From the NCBI RefSeq assembly GCF_900109525.1, contig NZ_FOAN01000003.1:1-64000 (forward strand): DNA of 64,000 nt. The letters are read 5' to 3'. Below, piece by piece: positions 55,601-63,892 of the stretch (positions are counted from its first letter, which is position 1; each line of letters starts with the position of its first letter). Source of the DNA: Allobosea lupini. GTDB taxonomy: Bacteria > Pseudomonadota > Alphaproteobacteria > Rhizobiales > Beijerinckiaceae. The notes under the pieces were generated by a model. That model worked only from the letters and a program-made list of their open reading frames with translations. It was not told where the DNA came from and ran no database searches. The position numbers and the translations under genes were made by a program.

Positions 55601-56201
55601 CGTGCAGGGAATAGTCCATGATCTCCTGAACGCCGGCCGGATTGAGGATCGGCATCATCCGGTCGACCAGGACGAACTCGGTCTGGTGAGCGTTGGTCGA
55701 GGATTCCGCGGTGTGGTCGTCGCCGAGCAGGCAGAGCACGCCGCCATGGCGCGAGGTGCCGGCCATGTTGCCATGGCGGAAGACGTCGCCGGTGCGGTCG
55801 ACGCCGGGGCCCTTGCCGTACCAGAGCGAAAAGACGCCGTCATATTTGCCCTCGCCGGAGAGCTCGGCCTGCTGCGTGCCCCAGATCGCGGTGGCGGCGA
55901 GGTCCTCGTTGAGCCCGGGCTGGAAGACGATATTGGCGGGCTTGAGCTGCTTGGCGGCCCGCTGAAGCTGCTGGTCGAGCCCGCCGAGCGGCGAGCCGCG
56001 ATAGCCGGAGACGAAGCCGGCGGTGTTCAGGCCCGCACGCCGGTCGCGTTCGTGCTGGACCAGCAGCATGCGGGCGATGGCCTGCGTGCCGGTCAGGAAG
56101 ATCTGCTGCTTGGAAAGGTCGTATTTGTCGTCGAGCGCGACGGCTCTGAGCTCCGGCTCACTCGCCGCGTGGCCTTGCGAAGTCTGCTGCGTACCGGCCA
56201 T
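52647..56201 (-). CDS. Indolepyruvate ferredoxin oxidoreductase, fused IorA-IorB
   Basis: A 1184-residue single-chain oxidoreductase that converts aryl-pyruvates to arylacetyl-CoA with ferredoxin. The N-terminal transketolase-like region is followed by a TPP-binding segment (LGDGTYTHSGS, then LYNDAVAMTGGQ) and a ferredoxin-like insert with CEGCGDCGVKSNC and CNKDFSCVKGFC. The C-terminal gamma/IorB domain contains VTGVGGTGVVTIGAILGMAAHLEG. ATG at 56201 has GGGAGG six bases upstream and is preferred to TTG at 56228. This aerobic-type fused enzyme degrades aromatic amino acids and could feed the PaaK-type arylacetate route found at 36-45 kb. Confidence 0.92.
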   Translation of the reverse strand: MAGTQQTSQGHAASEPELRAVALDDKYDLSKQQIFLTGTQAIARMLLVQHERDRRAGLNTAGFVSGYRGSPLGGLDQQLQRAAKQLKPANIVFQPGLNEDLAATAIWGTQQAELSGEGKYDGVFSLWYGKGPGVDRTGDVFRHGNMAGTSRHGGVLCLLGDDHTAESSTNAHQTEFVLVDRMMPILNPAGVQEIMDYSLHGFALSRFASVWVGLKCVKDNIESTASVDGSVDRVSIAIPDDFVMPPGGLSIRRELDFLDQEKRLHLYKRAAILTYLRANKLNQTILSGGQTPRIGIITVGKSYLDVRQALEELGLDEVRANDLGIRLFKIACPWPLDPQELKDFAAGLDLVMVVEEKRSLIEVQLREELYGTAHQPMVIGKKDEQGEWLFPVHGALDPNDIAIALGARLLQYREDPALRARLEEIAAAQGRLAEAIEVAKRTPYFCSGCPHNSSTVVPEGSRAYAGIGCHYMVQWMDRDTTGFTQMGGEGANWVGEAPFSKRGHVFQNLGDGTYTHSGSLAIRWAVASGVNITYKLLYNDAVAMTGGQQAEGHLSPDQMARQVAAEGVSRIAVVSDDPDKYPAGTLWPAGTTLHHRDDLDAVQRELATASGVSLLLYDQTCATEKRRRRKRGAYPDPDKRVIVNELVCEGCGDCGVKSNCVSVQPLETEFGRKRQIDQSNCNKDFSCVKGFCPSFVTVHGARPKKAEPRTLDASALGASDLPEPRVPALDRNFAVVVTGVGGTGVVTIGAILGMAAHLEGKGCGMIDMAGLAQKGGAVFSHVRLAPTPEEIHAIRVAAGQADLVLGCDLTVTGSKKVLGAIRQGRSTVVVNTAESMPGDFTRNADFSLPTERLKRAIISASGRDNTHLVDATAAAVSFLGNAIAANMFMLGYAWQHGGVPLSRASLLRAIELNGEAVAMNKQAFELGRRSAHDPAALLAALAEAKAPTDARQLSQSLDEIVARRVDFLTRYQNAAYAARYRDLVEKVRAKEAGVLPGQSALAESVARYLFKLMAYKDEYEVARLYSDGAFRKQLAATFEQDSASGEPLRLEFHLAPPLLAKRDPNTGLPRKMSFGPWMLGAFGLLAKLKGLRGTAFDVFGYTQERKTERRLIADYEALVAEILGKLSPQNHALCVALAAIPEKIRGFGHVKERHLTAAKAEEADLLKRLRDGSAQALAMPKAAE

Positions 56202-56269
56202 GGCCGACCTCCCGACGATCGCGCTCAAATCGATTATAGGGACCGGTAGCGCCGGTCACCAATTCGTTA

Positions 56270-56292
56270 TTATGTCAGCAAGGCTGTCATAA
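56270..56292. promoter_or_regulatory. Near-perfect inverted repeat TTATGTCAG-N5-CTGTCATAA
   Basis: Two 9-bp arms (56270-56278 and 56284-56292) differ from exact complementarity at one position. The site lies about 70 bp upstream of the indolepyruvate oxidoreductase ATG and about 190 bp before the DUF1007 gene, in the divergent promoter region. A regulator cannot be named. Confidence 0.45.
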
Positions 56293-56309
56293 CTGACGTG
56301 ATATCGTCA

Positions 56310-56327
56310 AATCACCCTGGGGTGATT
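56310..56327. promoter_or_regulatory. Perfect palindrome AATCACCC-TG-GGGTGATT
   Basis: An 18-bp sequence with exact 8-bp arms, about 18 bp from the previous dyad in the same divergent promoter region. The even half-sites suggest a dimeric repressor site that could serve the DUF1007-NicO genes or the oxidoreductase gene. Confidence 0.5.
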
Positions 56328-56481
56328 CCAGAGTGGCGGAGACCGCTCGCGCCGCGATTTGGCCGCCTTTGCGGGCGATGCCGGCAGGGCTCACGGCACG
56401 GGATTGCAAGGCTAGGCGCGCCAGGCGCGTTTTTGTATGAAAGCTCGGCCGGATTCGCCGCAGATTCGAGGAAATTGCCGC

Positions 56482-57132
56482 GTGCCGCGATACTCGACGC
56501 TCCTGACGCTGTTCGCAGCCATTTCGGCTTGGCTCGGCCTTGCCTTGCCGGCGCTGGCGCATCCGCACGTCTTCGTGACCTCGCGCACCGAGATTCTCTA
56601 TGACGCCAGCGGCGCGGTGAAGGCATTGCGCCATCGCTGGAGCTTCGACGAGGCCTATTCGGCCTATATGGTCCAGGGCCTCGACAAGAACGGCGACGGC
56701 AAGATCACCCCGGACGAACTGACCGAGCTCGCCAAGGTGAACATGGAATCGCTGCCGGATGTCGGCTTCTTCACCATCGCCAAGGCGAACGGCAAGGTGC
56801 AGGAATTCGGCACGCCGGGCGAAGCCTCGCTCGCCTATGAGAACAAGATCCTGACACTGACCTATACGCTGCCGCTGAAGACCCCGGCGACCGCCAACCG
56901 CTCCTTCGGCATCGAGGTCGGCGACCCCACCTATTTCGTCGCCTTCGAGATCGGCGAGGAGGCCGATGCGGTGGCGACGCGCGATGCGCCCAAGGGCTGC
57001 ATCGTCCGGATCATGCGCCCGCCCAAGCTCGATGCGGCGACGCAGCAGCGCCTGGCGCAGGAGGACATCACCGCAACGCCGGATATGAGCGCCTATCAGG
57101 TCACCACCAGGGCGCTGGTTGCATGTCCCTGA
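56482..57132 (+). CDS. DUF1007 family periplasmic protein with EF-hand
   Basis: A 216-residue exported protein. The signal peptide (ending LPALA) precedes HPHVFVTSRTEILYD, the family hallmark with a His-x-His that may bind metal. An EF-hand loop DKNGDGKITPDE follows at about residues 71-82. A GTG start is used because GAGGAAA precedes it at good distance; ATG at 56437 has no ribosome binding site. It overlaps the NicO permease gene by 10 bp, the common pairing of DUF1007 with nickel/cobalt or other metal transport. Confidence 0.85.
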   Translation: MPRYSTLLTLFAAISAWLGLALPALAHPHVFVTSRTEILYDASGAVKALRHRWSFDEAYSAYMVQGLDKNGDGKITPDELTELAKVNMESLPDVGFFTIAKANGKVQEFGTPGEASLAYENKILTLTYTLPLKTPATANRSFGIEVGDPTYFVAFEIGEEADAVATRDAPKGCIVRIMRPPKLDAATQQRLAQEDITATPDMSAYQVTTRALVACP

Positions 57133-58139
57133 GCGCTCCCGCCGTGCCGGGCCTGCCGCTCTGGCCGCGCCGTTTGCTCGTTGTGCTGCTGGCGCTGGCG
57201 CTCGTCGCCGGCGCGCTCGGGCTGATCGCCTGGCTGGCCAGTCTCTATTTCCCGCCGCCGCCCCCGCCGCCGCGCAATCCGTTCGGCACGGCCTTGCCGC
57301 GCGAGGCGCTGCCGGCGACGACCGGCCTCGGCGCGGTCATCCTCGCCTGGCAGTCGAGCTTTTATCGCGAGCTGACGGCGACGCTTAAGGCGATCGCGCA
57401 ATCGCCGGCGGCGCTGCCCGGGCTGCTCGGGCTCGCCTTCGCCTATGGCGTCTTCCATGCGGCCGGGCCCGGCCACGGCAAGGCGGTGATCTCCGGCTAC
57501 ATCGTCGCCGACAACCGCAGCCTGAAGCGTGGGCTGGCGCTCTCCTTCGCAGCGGCGCTGGTGCAGGCGCTGGTGGCGATCGGGCTGGTCGGGGCGCTGA
57601 CGCTGGCGCTGAACGCGACGGCCAAGACCATGGCTTCGACCACCTGGGTGATCGAGCAGGGCAGCTTCGCGCTGGTCGCGATGGTCGGGCTCTACGTGCT
57701 CTGGCGCAAGGCTGGCAGCCTCGTCGCGCTCGGCGGCGGCGCGGCGCATGACCCTGCAACCTGCGACCACGTCCATATGCCTGGTGCCGACGAGGTCTCG
57801 CGCCTGCGCTCGTTCCGCGAGATGGCCGGCGTCGTGCTGGCGGCGGGCCTGCGTCCCTGCGCGGGTGCGCTGATCATCCTGGTCTTCGCCAATGCACAGG
57901 GCCTGCTCTGGGCCGGCATCGCCGCGACCTTCGCCATGGCGCTCGGCACGGCGCTGACCACCGGGGCGCTGGCGGCGCTGGCGGTGTTCTTCAAGTTCGC
58001 GGCCCTGCGCTTCGCCGGCGGCGGCTCGTTGAAGGGAGCTCGGATCATCGCCGGGCTCGAAGTGCTGGCGGCCGCCTTCGTCGCGGTGCTCGGCGCGGCG
58101 CTGTTCTTCGGCCTGTGGGCCGCAGGGCAGGGGAGTTAA
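57123..58139 (+). CDS. NicO/RcnA-family nickel-cobalt permease
   Basis: A 338-residue inner-membrane protein with about six helices. The family motifs are AFAYGVFHAAGPGHGKAVI near the first third and the later AGLRPCAGALIILVFA. A cytoplasmic His/Cys/acidic loop (DPATCDHVHMPGADEV) lies between them and likely handles metal. A Pro-rich stretch follows the first helix. Members move Ni2+ or Co2+ either in or out. The nearby cobalt-type nitrile hydratase makes cobalt supply plausible. Confidence 0.88.
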   Translation: MSLSAPAVPGLPLWPRRLLVVLLALALVAGALGLIAWLASLYFPPPPPPPRNPFGTALPREALPATTGLGAVILAWQSSFYRELTATLKAIAQSPAALPGLLGLAFAYGVFHAAGPGHGKAVISGYIVADNRSLKRGLALSFAAALVQALVAIGLVGALTLALNATAKTMASTTWVIEQGSFALVAMVGLYVLWRKAGSLVALGGGAAHDPATCDHVHMPGADEVSRLRSFREMAGVVLAAGLRPCAGALIILVFANAQGLLWAGIAATFAMALGTALTTGALAALAVFFKFAALRFAGGGSLKGARIIAGLEVLAAAFVAVLGAALFFGLWAAGQGS

Positions 58140-58140
58140 G

Positions 58141-58265
58141 CCACCTTCTCCCCCTCGGGGGAGAAGGTCCCGGCAGGGGGATGAGGGCGCTTTGACTGGG
58201 CGAGCCAACCTTCCCTCATCCGTCAGCGCTTCGCGCTGCCACCTTCTCCCCCGAGGGGAGAAGGG
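58141..58265. repeat. Intergenic mosaic palindrome (copy 2)
   Basis: A 125-bp element flanked by CCTTCTCCCC/GGGGAGAAGG hairpins at both ends, with GATGAGGG, CCCTCATCC and a small AGCGCTTCGCGCT hairpin between. It shares its architecture and much of its sequence with the element at 38774-38912. It lies between the convergent NicO and propeller-like genes. Confidence 0.82.
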
Positions 58266-58271
58266 AAACCT

Positions 58272-59198
58272 TCACTTCGCCTCGTAGATGAGCAGCGTCG
58301 ACTTGTCGTCATCCGGCACAAAATAGGCGCGCACGCCTTCACCCGCTGGTTCGACCCAGAACGGGTTCTGCGTCATCGGCAGACCGGAGGGCGACCAGAG
58401 CTCGACCGGCATCTGGAAGACCGGGCGGTTGTCCTTGAGGTCGACGATCTCGAAGCCGCCGAGGCGGAAGACCGGCCCGTCCTTGCTGGCGCGGTAATTG
58501 TTGAGGCCGGAGCAGAGCATCCGGCCCATGCCGATAAAGTGGCAGTCCTGATAGTCGATGTAGAGCGCCGGATTGGCGACGCGCAGGCTCTCCGGCGCAG
58601 CGTCGGCGTTGGTGATCTTGCCGTCGGCGCCGAGCGGCCAGGCGTAGAAGCGGCGCGAGCCCCAGCTGACGCCGTGCAGCGACTTGCCGTCGGTATTGTG
58701 GACGATGCCGCCGACATGGTCCTTGAAGCGGAAGACCTCGGTCGCCTTCAGCGTCGCGGGGTCGACCTTGTAGATGATCGACTGGCTGTTCGGCCGGTAT
58801 TCGGCGACGGGGACCCAGAGATCCCGGCCGTCGAAATCGATGCCGCCGGGATGGTAGATCGTGCCCTCGCCGAGCGTGACGCTGCCGAGAAGCTTGCCCT
58901 GCGCATCGACCTTGAAGAGATGGCCGGCGCCCTCGCCGGTGTCGCGGTCATAGCCGTCCTTCGGCTCGGCGTAGCGCGTCGTCGGCTTCCTGATCTCGAC
59001 CGAGGAAATGAAGAAGGCGTCGCCGATCTTGACCATGCCCTGCGGGTGGTGGGTCGGGAACTGCAGCTCGATCGCCGCCTTTTGCGTCCATTGCGTCGCG
59101 CGCGTCAGCTTCGGAAGCAGCGTGTTGAGCGCGGGGTCGGCGGCCAGCGCCGTCGTCGCCAGCACCGTGGCGGCGAGCGCCATTATTGCAGTCCTCAT
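58272..59198 (-). CDS. Exported propeller-like protein of unknown function (DUF6454-like)
   Basis: A 308-residue protein with a Sec signal peptide (residues 1-19, MRTAIMALAATVLATTALA). The mature part has repeating strand-turn units such as GIDFDGRDLWVPVAEY and YKVDPATLKATEVFRF, consistent with a beta-propeller. I recall the family only as a domain of unknown function. It is the last gene, 78 bp downstream, of the nitrile hydratase operon and could be a periplasmic binding or lactonase-like protein. Confidence 0.75.
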   Translation of the reverse strand: MRTAIMALAATVLATTALAADPALNTLLPKLTRATQWTQKAAIELQFPTHHPQGMVKIGDAFFISSVEIRKPTTRYAEPKDGYDRDTGEGAGHLFKVDAQGKLLGSVTLGEGTIYHPGGIDFDGRDLWVPVAEYRPNSQSIIYKVDPATLKATEVFRFKDHVGGIVHNTDGKSLHGVSWGSRRFYAWPLGADGKITNADAAPESLRVANPALYIDYQDCHFIGMGRMLCSGLNNYRASKDGPVFRLGGFEIVDLKDNRPVFQMPVELWSPSGLPMTQNPFWVEPAGEGVRAYFVPDDDKSTLLIYEAK

Positions 59199-59276
59199 CG
59201 CGATCCTCCTGCGGCAGCCCGGTTCTCGGGTGTTGCCGGGATAATCGCGCTTCGTGACGAGGATGCAAAGCTGCGT

Positions 59277-59660
59277 TCAGCGCAGCGGGTCGTTCTCCAG
59301 CAGGATCGGCTTGCCGTGCGGCGTCGCCTCGGCGGCGCGCTCCCAGGCGGCGGCGCGGGCATCGACGCTCGTCTGCGAGGCGAGGCCCTTCTCGATCAGG
59401 AGCTGTTCCAGCGCCTCGCACCAGCGCTCGTAATAGTCCGAGCCGTCGCGGCAGCCGCCATTGGCCAGCGCCTCACGGATCTCGGCGCCGAGCGCCTGCG
59501 CCCATTCATCGGCGCTGAAGACGCCGCGGTTCTGCAGGGCGACGACGAGGGCGAAGGCCTGGGCCTGCCAGGGCTCGGCGAAGACCGGCCCCTCGGCGTC
59601 GCGCGGAATCGGTGTGCCGGCGGCGAGCGCCTCTGCGAGAGCGGTATCAGGCCGGCTCAA
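59277..59660 (-). CDS. Nitrile hydratase accessory protein (activator)
   Basis: A 127-residue protein of the small activator family (P14K-like) that helps cobalt insertion and cysteine oxidation in the alpha subunit. It resembles the N-terminal part of the beta subunit (FAEPWQAQAFALVVALQNRGVF, YYERWCEALEQLL), as is usual for this family. The start is TTG, 14 bp inside the beta-subunit gene, so it is translationally coupled. Confidence 0.88.
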   Translation of the reverse strand: MSRPDTALAEALAAGTPIPRDAEGPVFAEPWQAQAFALVVALQNRGVFSADEWAQALGAEIREALANGGCRDGSDYYERWCEALEQLLIEKGLASQTSVDARAAAWERAAEATPHGKPILLENDPLR

Positions 59661-60306
59661 GATAACTCTCCCAGGCCTCTATGCTGACGGTCGACGTCGG
59701 ATCGGCATCGCGGCCCCAGAGCTCCGGGCCGGTGAAGACGACGGTGTAGAGCCATTGCGCCGTCTCGGGCGCGCCATGGGCGCCGGTGTCAGGGAAGACA
59801 TGGCAGCCGGTGACGCGCTCGATGACGCCCTGCTTGCCGCGGGCATAGCGCGGCAGGCGGGTATGGTGCTGCGGGTGCATCACGATGGTGCGGACGGTGT
59901 CGCCGACCTTGAAGCGGGCTGGTGCAGCCGCCTCGCGCTCATAGGGGAAGCCGCGGCGCAGGACGGTGGGAACCTCCTCGCCCTTCAAGACACGCTTGGG
60001 TTCCCGGCGCGCGGTCCCGGCGACGCCTGAGGCCAGTTCCTCCTTGCTCAGGAAGCCGTGCTGGACCAGCACCTTGTCGAGCGCCGCCAGCCAGATCTGG
60101 TAATAGCTCGACGACAGGTATTGTGCCGGCGGCAGGCTTTCGCGCGCATGGCGGATGCCGTCGATCGTCCAGGCGCCCATCGCGCCGGCGGCGACGTTGA
60201 TCGCCAGGACCTTCTTCTCCCAGTCGGCATGGAAGATCGGCTCGTCCTTCTCGGGCACGACCGGGCCGAAGCCCATCTGGCCGCCAAGGTCGTGGGCGCT
60301 GTTCAT
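59647..60306 (-). CDS. nthB: Nitrile hydratase beta subunit
   Basis: A 219-residue beta subunit. The N-terminus [16 protein letters not shown] is the family signature, and the C-terminal half carries the SH3-like fold ([27 protein letters not shown]). It provides Arg residues that support the alpha-subunit metal centre. It overlaps the alpha gene by 4 bp. Confidence 0.94.
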   Translation of the reverse strand: MNSAHDLGGQMGFGPVVPEKDEPIFHADWEKKVLAINVAAGAMGAWTIDGIRHARESLPPAQYLSSSYYQIWLAALDKVLVQHGFLSKEELASGVAGTARREPKRVLKGEEVPTVLRRGFPYEREAAAPARFKVGDTVRTIVMHPQHHTRLPRYARGKQGVIERVTGCHVFPDTGAHGAPETAQWLYTVVFTGPELWGRDADPTSTVSIEAWESYLEPA

Positions 60307-60935
60307 GGCTTATCCTCGGGGGAGGGCAGGCCGACGCCGATCATCGAGTCGCGGCTGACGATCGATGCCAGTTCGTCCTCGCTCCAGCCTTCGGTGCCTT
60401 CCGGCCGCATCGGGATAACGATGAAGCGGGTCTCGGCAGTCGAATCCCAGACGCGGATGCGCTGGCCTTCCGGCAGGGTCACGCCGAAATCGGCGAGCGC
60501 GCCGCGCGGGTCGATCACCGCCTTGGCGCGATAGGGCGGCGATTTGTACCAGACCGGCGGCAGTCCCAGCACCGGCCACGGATAGCAGGAGCACAGGGTG
60601 CAGACGATGAGGTTGTGCTCCTCGGGCGTGTTGAAGCAGGCGACGATGTGCTCGCCGCCACGCCCGCCATAGCCGAGCTCGGCGACGGCGGCGGTGCCGT
60701 CGGCCTTCAGGCGCGCGGCATAGGCCGGGTCGCTCCAGGCCTTGGCGACGACGCGTGCGCCGTTGCGCGGCCCGATCCTGGTCTCGTAGGTGTCGATGAT
60801 CGCATCGAGCGCGCTCGGGTCGACATAGCCCTTCTCGACCATCAGCGATTCCAGCGCCTTCACCCGCGCTTCGATCGGGGTGAAGTGGTTGTCGTGGTCA
60901 TGGTCATGATGATGGTGGTGGTCGTGGCCGCTCAT
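60303..60935 (-). CDS. nthA: Nitrile hydratase alpha subunit, cobalt type
   Basis: A 210-residue alpha subunit. The metal claw is [11 protein letters not shown], with C112, C115, S116 and C117; Thr113 after the first Cys marks cobalt-type enzymes (iron types have Ser). The enzyme hydrates nitriles to amides. Residues 4-17 are a striking His/Asp-rich stretch ([14 protein letters not shown]) not normal for the family and likely to bind metal. It lies 13 bp after the amidase gene in the operon GGT-amidase-alpha-beta-activator. Confidence 0.94.
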   Translation of the reverse strand: MSGHDHHHHHDHDHDNHFTPIEARVKALESLMVEKGYVDPSALDAIIDTYETRIGPRNGARVVAKAWSDPAYAARLKADGTAAVAELGYGGRGGEHIVACFNTPEEHNLIVCTLCSCYPWPVLGLPPVWYKSPPYRAKAVIDPRGALADFGVTLPEGQRIRVWDSTAETRFIVIPMRPEGTEGWSEDELASIVSRDSMIGVGLPSPEDKP

Positions 60936-60948
60936 CGGGCCCTCCTCG

Positions 60949-62145
60949 TCATGCCAGCCTGATCCGCGCCGCCCGCTCGAACTTCACGGCAAAGGCGACG
61001 AGCGATTTGTCCGAGCCCTTCGGCCCGATCAGCGACAAGCCCAGCGGCGCGTCGTCGCGATGGGCGACGGGGATCGAAATCTGCGGGAAGCCCGACAAGC
61101 CCGCAAGGCAGAGCAGACGCAGGGCACGGTTGCGGAAATCCTCGAGCTCGGGCTCGCCGGCGCTGACCAGCGGCGCGACATCGGGCACCGTCGGCAGCAA
61201 CAGCACGCCATCCTTGCCGAGCAGCCTGGCGAGCTTCGCGCGGAAGGCCTTGCGCACGCTGTCGCCGCGGGCGACCTCGGCATCGCTGACCGCCTTGCCG
61301 AAGGCGAAGCGCTCGGCGACCCCCGGCCCGAGCGGCACGGCGTGGCGCTCGATCATCGCGCCGTCCGAAGCCCAAGCCTCACGGCCCTGGATCCAGCGGA
61401 AGGCCCAGTAGAGCGCGTCCATGTCGCTGACGGCGCGCACAGCCTCGGGCTGGCCGAGGATCGGCACGATCCGCTGCACGACATTGCGCAGGATGCGCTC
61501 AGCCTCGGGCACGGCCTGGGCGAAGAGGTCGTCGGCGAGCAGGAGGCGCGGCGCCTCCGGCAGCGTCACCTTGTCTTTGCCGAGAACGGCGTTGGCGGCG
61601 CGGGCGAAGACCTCGCTATCCCGGGCGAAGAAGCCGGCGGTGTCGAGGCTCTCGGCCAGCGGCCAGGCGCGCTTCAGCGAGAGCCGGCCATGCGTCGGAC
61701 GGATGCCGAACAGGCCGCCATAGCTCGCCGGCGCCCGCACCGAGCCGCCGGTGTCGGAACCCAAGCCGATATCGGCGAGCCGTCCCGCGACCGCAGCCAT
61801 CGAGCCGGAGGAGGAGCCGCCGGTGATGCGGTCAGGCGCAGCCGGATTCACAGGCGAGCCGAAATGAGCGTTCTTGCCGTTGAGCGAGAAGGCGAGCTCG
61901 TCGGTATGGGTCTTGCCGACGAAGCGGGCCCCGGCCTCCAGGAAGGCCTTCACGATTGGCGCCGTCTTGGTCTTGATCCCCGACTGCGCCAGCACGGTCG
62001 GAGAGCCCGCGCCGGTCGGATAGCCCTTGACGTCGAACAGGTCCTTGACCGCGAGCGTCAACCCGGCGAGCGGGCCTGAGGAAGCATGTTTCACCGGCGC
62101 TTCGGGGTAAGGCACGAAGCAGCGGAACGGGTCGTTCTCGATCAT
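60949..62145 (-). CDS. Amidase signature family hydrolase
   Basis: A 398-residue amidase with the Ser-cisSer-Lys triad: K34 in [11 protein letters not shown], cis-Ser in [13 protein letters not shown] (109-121) and nucleophile S135 in [10 protein letters not shown]. It hydrolyses the amide made by the adjacent nitrile hydratase to the acid and ammonia, the standard two-step nitrile route. It starts 30 bp downstream of the gamma-glutamyltransferase gene. Confidence 0.93.
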   Translation of the reverse strand: MIENDPFRCFVPYPEAPVKHASSGPLAGLTLAVKDLFDVKGYPTGAGSPTVLAQSGIKTKTAPIVKAFLEAGARFVGKTHTDELAFSLNGKNAHFGSPVNPAAPDRITGGSSSGSMAAVAGRLADIGLGSDTGGSVRAPASYGGLFGIRPTHGRLSLKRAWPLAESLDTAGFFARDSEVFARAANAVLGKDKVTLPEAPRLLLADDLFAQAVPEAERILRNVVQRIVPILGQPEAVRAVSDMDALYWAFRWIQGREAWASDGAMIERHAVPLGPGVAERFAFGKAVSDAEVARGDSVRKAFRAKLARLLGKDGVLLLPTVPDVAPLVSAGEPELEDFRNRALRLLCLAGLSGFPQISIPVAHRDDAPLGLSLIGPKGSDKSLVAFAVKFERAARIRLA

Positions 62146-62175
62146 GGTTGTCTCAGATCTCCCCCAAGATCCTAA

Positions 62176-63765
62176 TCAGATGCCGCGGGCGTCGCCGTCC
62201 GAGCGCGGGTCATGCGTCGCCTCGACATGCCCCTTCTGGTGCTTCACCAGCATGCCGGCATGGCCGAACTGGTCGGAATAGGCCTCGCTGTATTCCTCGA
62301 CCGGGTGGCCGGCGGCGGTCAGCCTTGCCAGCAGCATCGGATCGAAGCGGTTCTCCAGCTTGAGCGAGATCGAGCCGGCGCCCCAGGTGCGGCCGAAGAG
62401 CCAGCGCGGCGCATCGACCGCGTCGGCGACGCCCTGGCCGAAGCGGTAGCGCGACAGGATCTGCGCCTGGAATTGCGGCTGGCCGTCGCCGCCCATCGCG
62501 CCGTAGCTGACGATGCGGCCATCGTCGAACCGGGCGAGCGGCGGGTTCAGCGTATGGAACGGCTTGCGGCCGGGCGTCAGTGGATTGAGCGCCTTCGCAT
62601 CCAGCGAGAACGAGACGCCGCGGTTCTGCCAGTTGACCCCGGTCTTCGGCAGGACGCAGCCCGAGCCGTATTCCCAGTAGAGCGACTGGATATAGGACAC
62701 CGCAAGGCCGGAGCCGTCGATCGCGCCCATCCAGATCGTGTCGCCCTCGCCGGGGCGGAACGGCCAGCTCGCGGCGCGCCTGCGGTCGATGCTGGCGGCC
62801 TCGCGTTCCAGGGCCGTCTCGGTCAATAGGCTCGCCGGGTCGACCGTCATGAAGGCGGGGTCGGTGATCACCTTGTCGCGGATGGCGAGCGCCCGCTTCA
62901 CCGCCTCTACCAGCCCGTGATGATGGTCGAAGCTCTCCGGCCGGGTGACGCCGAGCTTCTCGAAGATGCCGAGGATCATCAGGGCGGTGAGCCCCTGCGT
63001 CGGCGGCGGGAAATTGTAGACGGTGAGGCCCGGCAGCTTCAGCGACAGCGCCTGCACAGCCCGGGCGCGGAAGGCTTCGAGATCGGCGCGGGTGATCGGC
63101 GCGCCGATCCGGCCGAGGTCCTCGGCGAGCTCGCGGCCGATGTCGCCGCGATAGAAATCGTCGAGCCCGGCATGGGCCAACTGCTCCAGCGTCGCGCCGA
63201 GCGCTGTGGGCTTGCGGCGCTCGCCGGCCTTCGGCCGTTCTCCGTTCGGCCAAAAGAAGTCGCTGAAGCCGGGCGCCGCCTTCACGGCATCGACTTCCTG
63301 CGGCCAGGTGCGCAGCTCCGACTCCGAGATGTCGTAACCCTCCGCGCCATGGCGGATGGCGTCGGTGAGCAAATCCTTCAGTGGTAGCCTGCCGCCGAGG
63401 CTGGCGGACAAAGCGAGTGCCGCCTGCCAGCCGCCGATCGCGCCGGCGACGGTGATCGCCGCATCCGGGCCGCGCGCCGGCAGGACGTCATGCCCCTTCT
63501 CGCGATAGCGCTCGATCGTGGCGAGGCTCCCCGCCGGACCACAGGCCTCGATCGCATGGACCTTGCCGCCGGGCTCGTGCACCAGCCAGAAGCCGTCGCC
63601 GCCGATCGCGTTCATATGGGGGTAGACGACTGCGATGGTCGCGGCCATGGCGACCATCGCCTCGATCGCATTGCCGCCCTCGGCTAGGATGGCGCGCCCG
63701 GCTTCGGATGCGAGGCGGTGGGGTGCGGCGACGGCGGCCGAGTTGAAAACCGGTGAATCGGGCAT
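62176..63765 (-). CDS. Gamma-glutamyltransferase family protein
   Basis: A 529-residue Ntn-hydrolase of the GGT/YwrD type. The autoprocessing site is the Thr of GEGDTIWMGAID (T343), giving a large and a small subunit. The N-terminal HRLASEAGRAILAEGGNAIEA and the GGDGFWLVHEPGG segments are typical. No signal peptide is visible, unlike many GGTs, so it is probably cytoplasmic. It is the first gene of the nitrile operon, which suggests that the natural nitrile is released from, or stored as, a gamma-glutamyl conjugate, though this is speculative. Confidence 0.9.
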   Translation of the reverse strand: MPDSPVFNSAAVAAPHRLASEAGRAILAEGGNAIEAMVAMAATIAVVYPHMNAIGGDGFWLVHEPGGKVHAIEACGPAGSLATIERYREKGHDVLPARGPDAAITVAGAIGGWQAALALSASLGGRLPLKDLLTDAIRHGAEGYDISESELRTWPQEVDAVKAAPGFSDFFWPNGERPKAGERRKPTALGATLEQLAHAGLDDFYRGDIGRELAEDLGRIGAPITRADLEAFRARAVQALSLKLPGLTVYNFPPPTQGLTALMILGIFEKLGVTRPESFDHHHGLVEAVKRALAIRDKVITDPAFMTVDPASLLTETALEREAASIDRRRAASWPFRPGEGDTIWMGAIDGSGLAVSYIQSLYWEYGSGCVLPKTGVNWQNRGVSFSLDAKALNPLTPGRKPFHTLNPPLARFDDGRIVSYGAMGGDGQPQFQAQILSRYRFGQGVADAVDAPRWLFGRTWGAGSISLKLENRFDPMLLARLTAAGHPVEEYSEAYSDQFGHAGMLVKHQKGHVEATHDPRSDGDARGI

Positions 63766-63843
63766 CAGGTTCTTTTCATTCAGGCAGGCGGGACCATATG
63801 CCGGTAGGCGCGATTTTGTTGCATGCCGACGCCGGCTAGGCTA

Positions 63844-63892
63844 GAGCACGTTCCGCAAAAGTGGGGACCACTTTTGCGATCAGAACATGCTC
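63844..63892. repeat. Nested palindrome typical of Hyphomicrobiales intergenic repeats
   Basis: Inner arms CGCAAAAGTGG (63854-63864) and CCACTTTTGCG (63868-63878) are perfect; outer arms GAGCACGTTC (63844-63853) and GAACATGCTC (63883-63892) have one mismatch. It lies upstream of the gamma-glutamyltransferase gene. The remaining sequence to the window end resembles half of the mosaic element at 20134 and is cut off. Confidence 0.75.

Noticed and set aside
56328..56481. Possible cobalamin riboswitch before the DUF1007-NicO genes
   Set aside because: I looked for the conserved B12-box and core motifs and did not find them in the leader.
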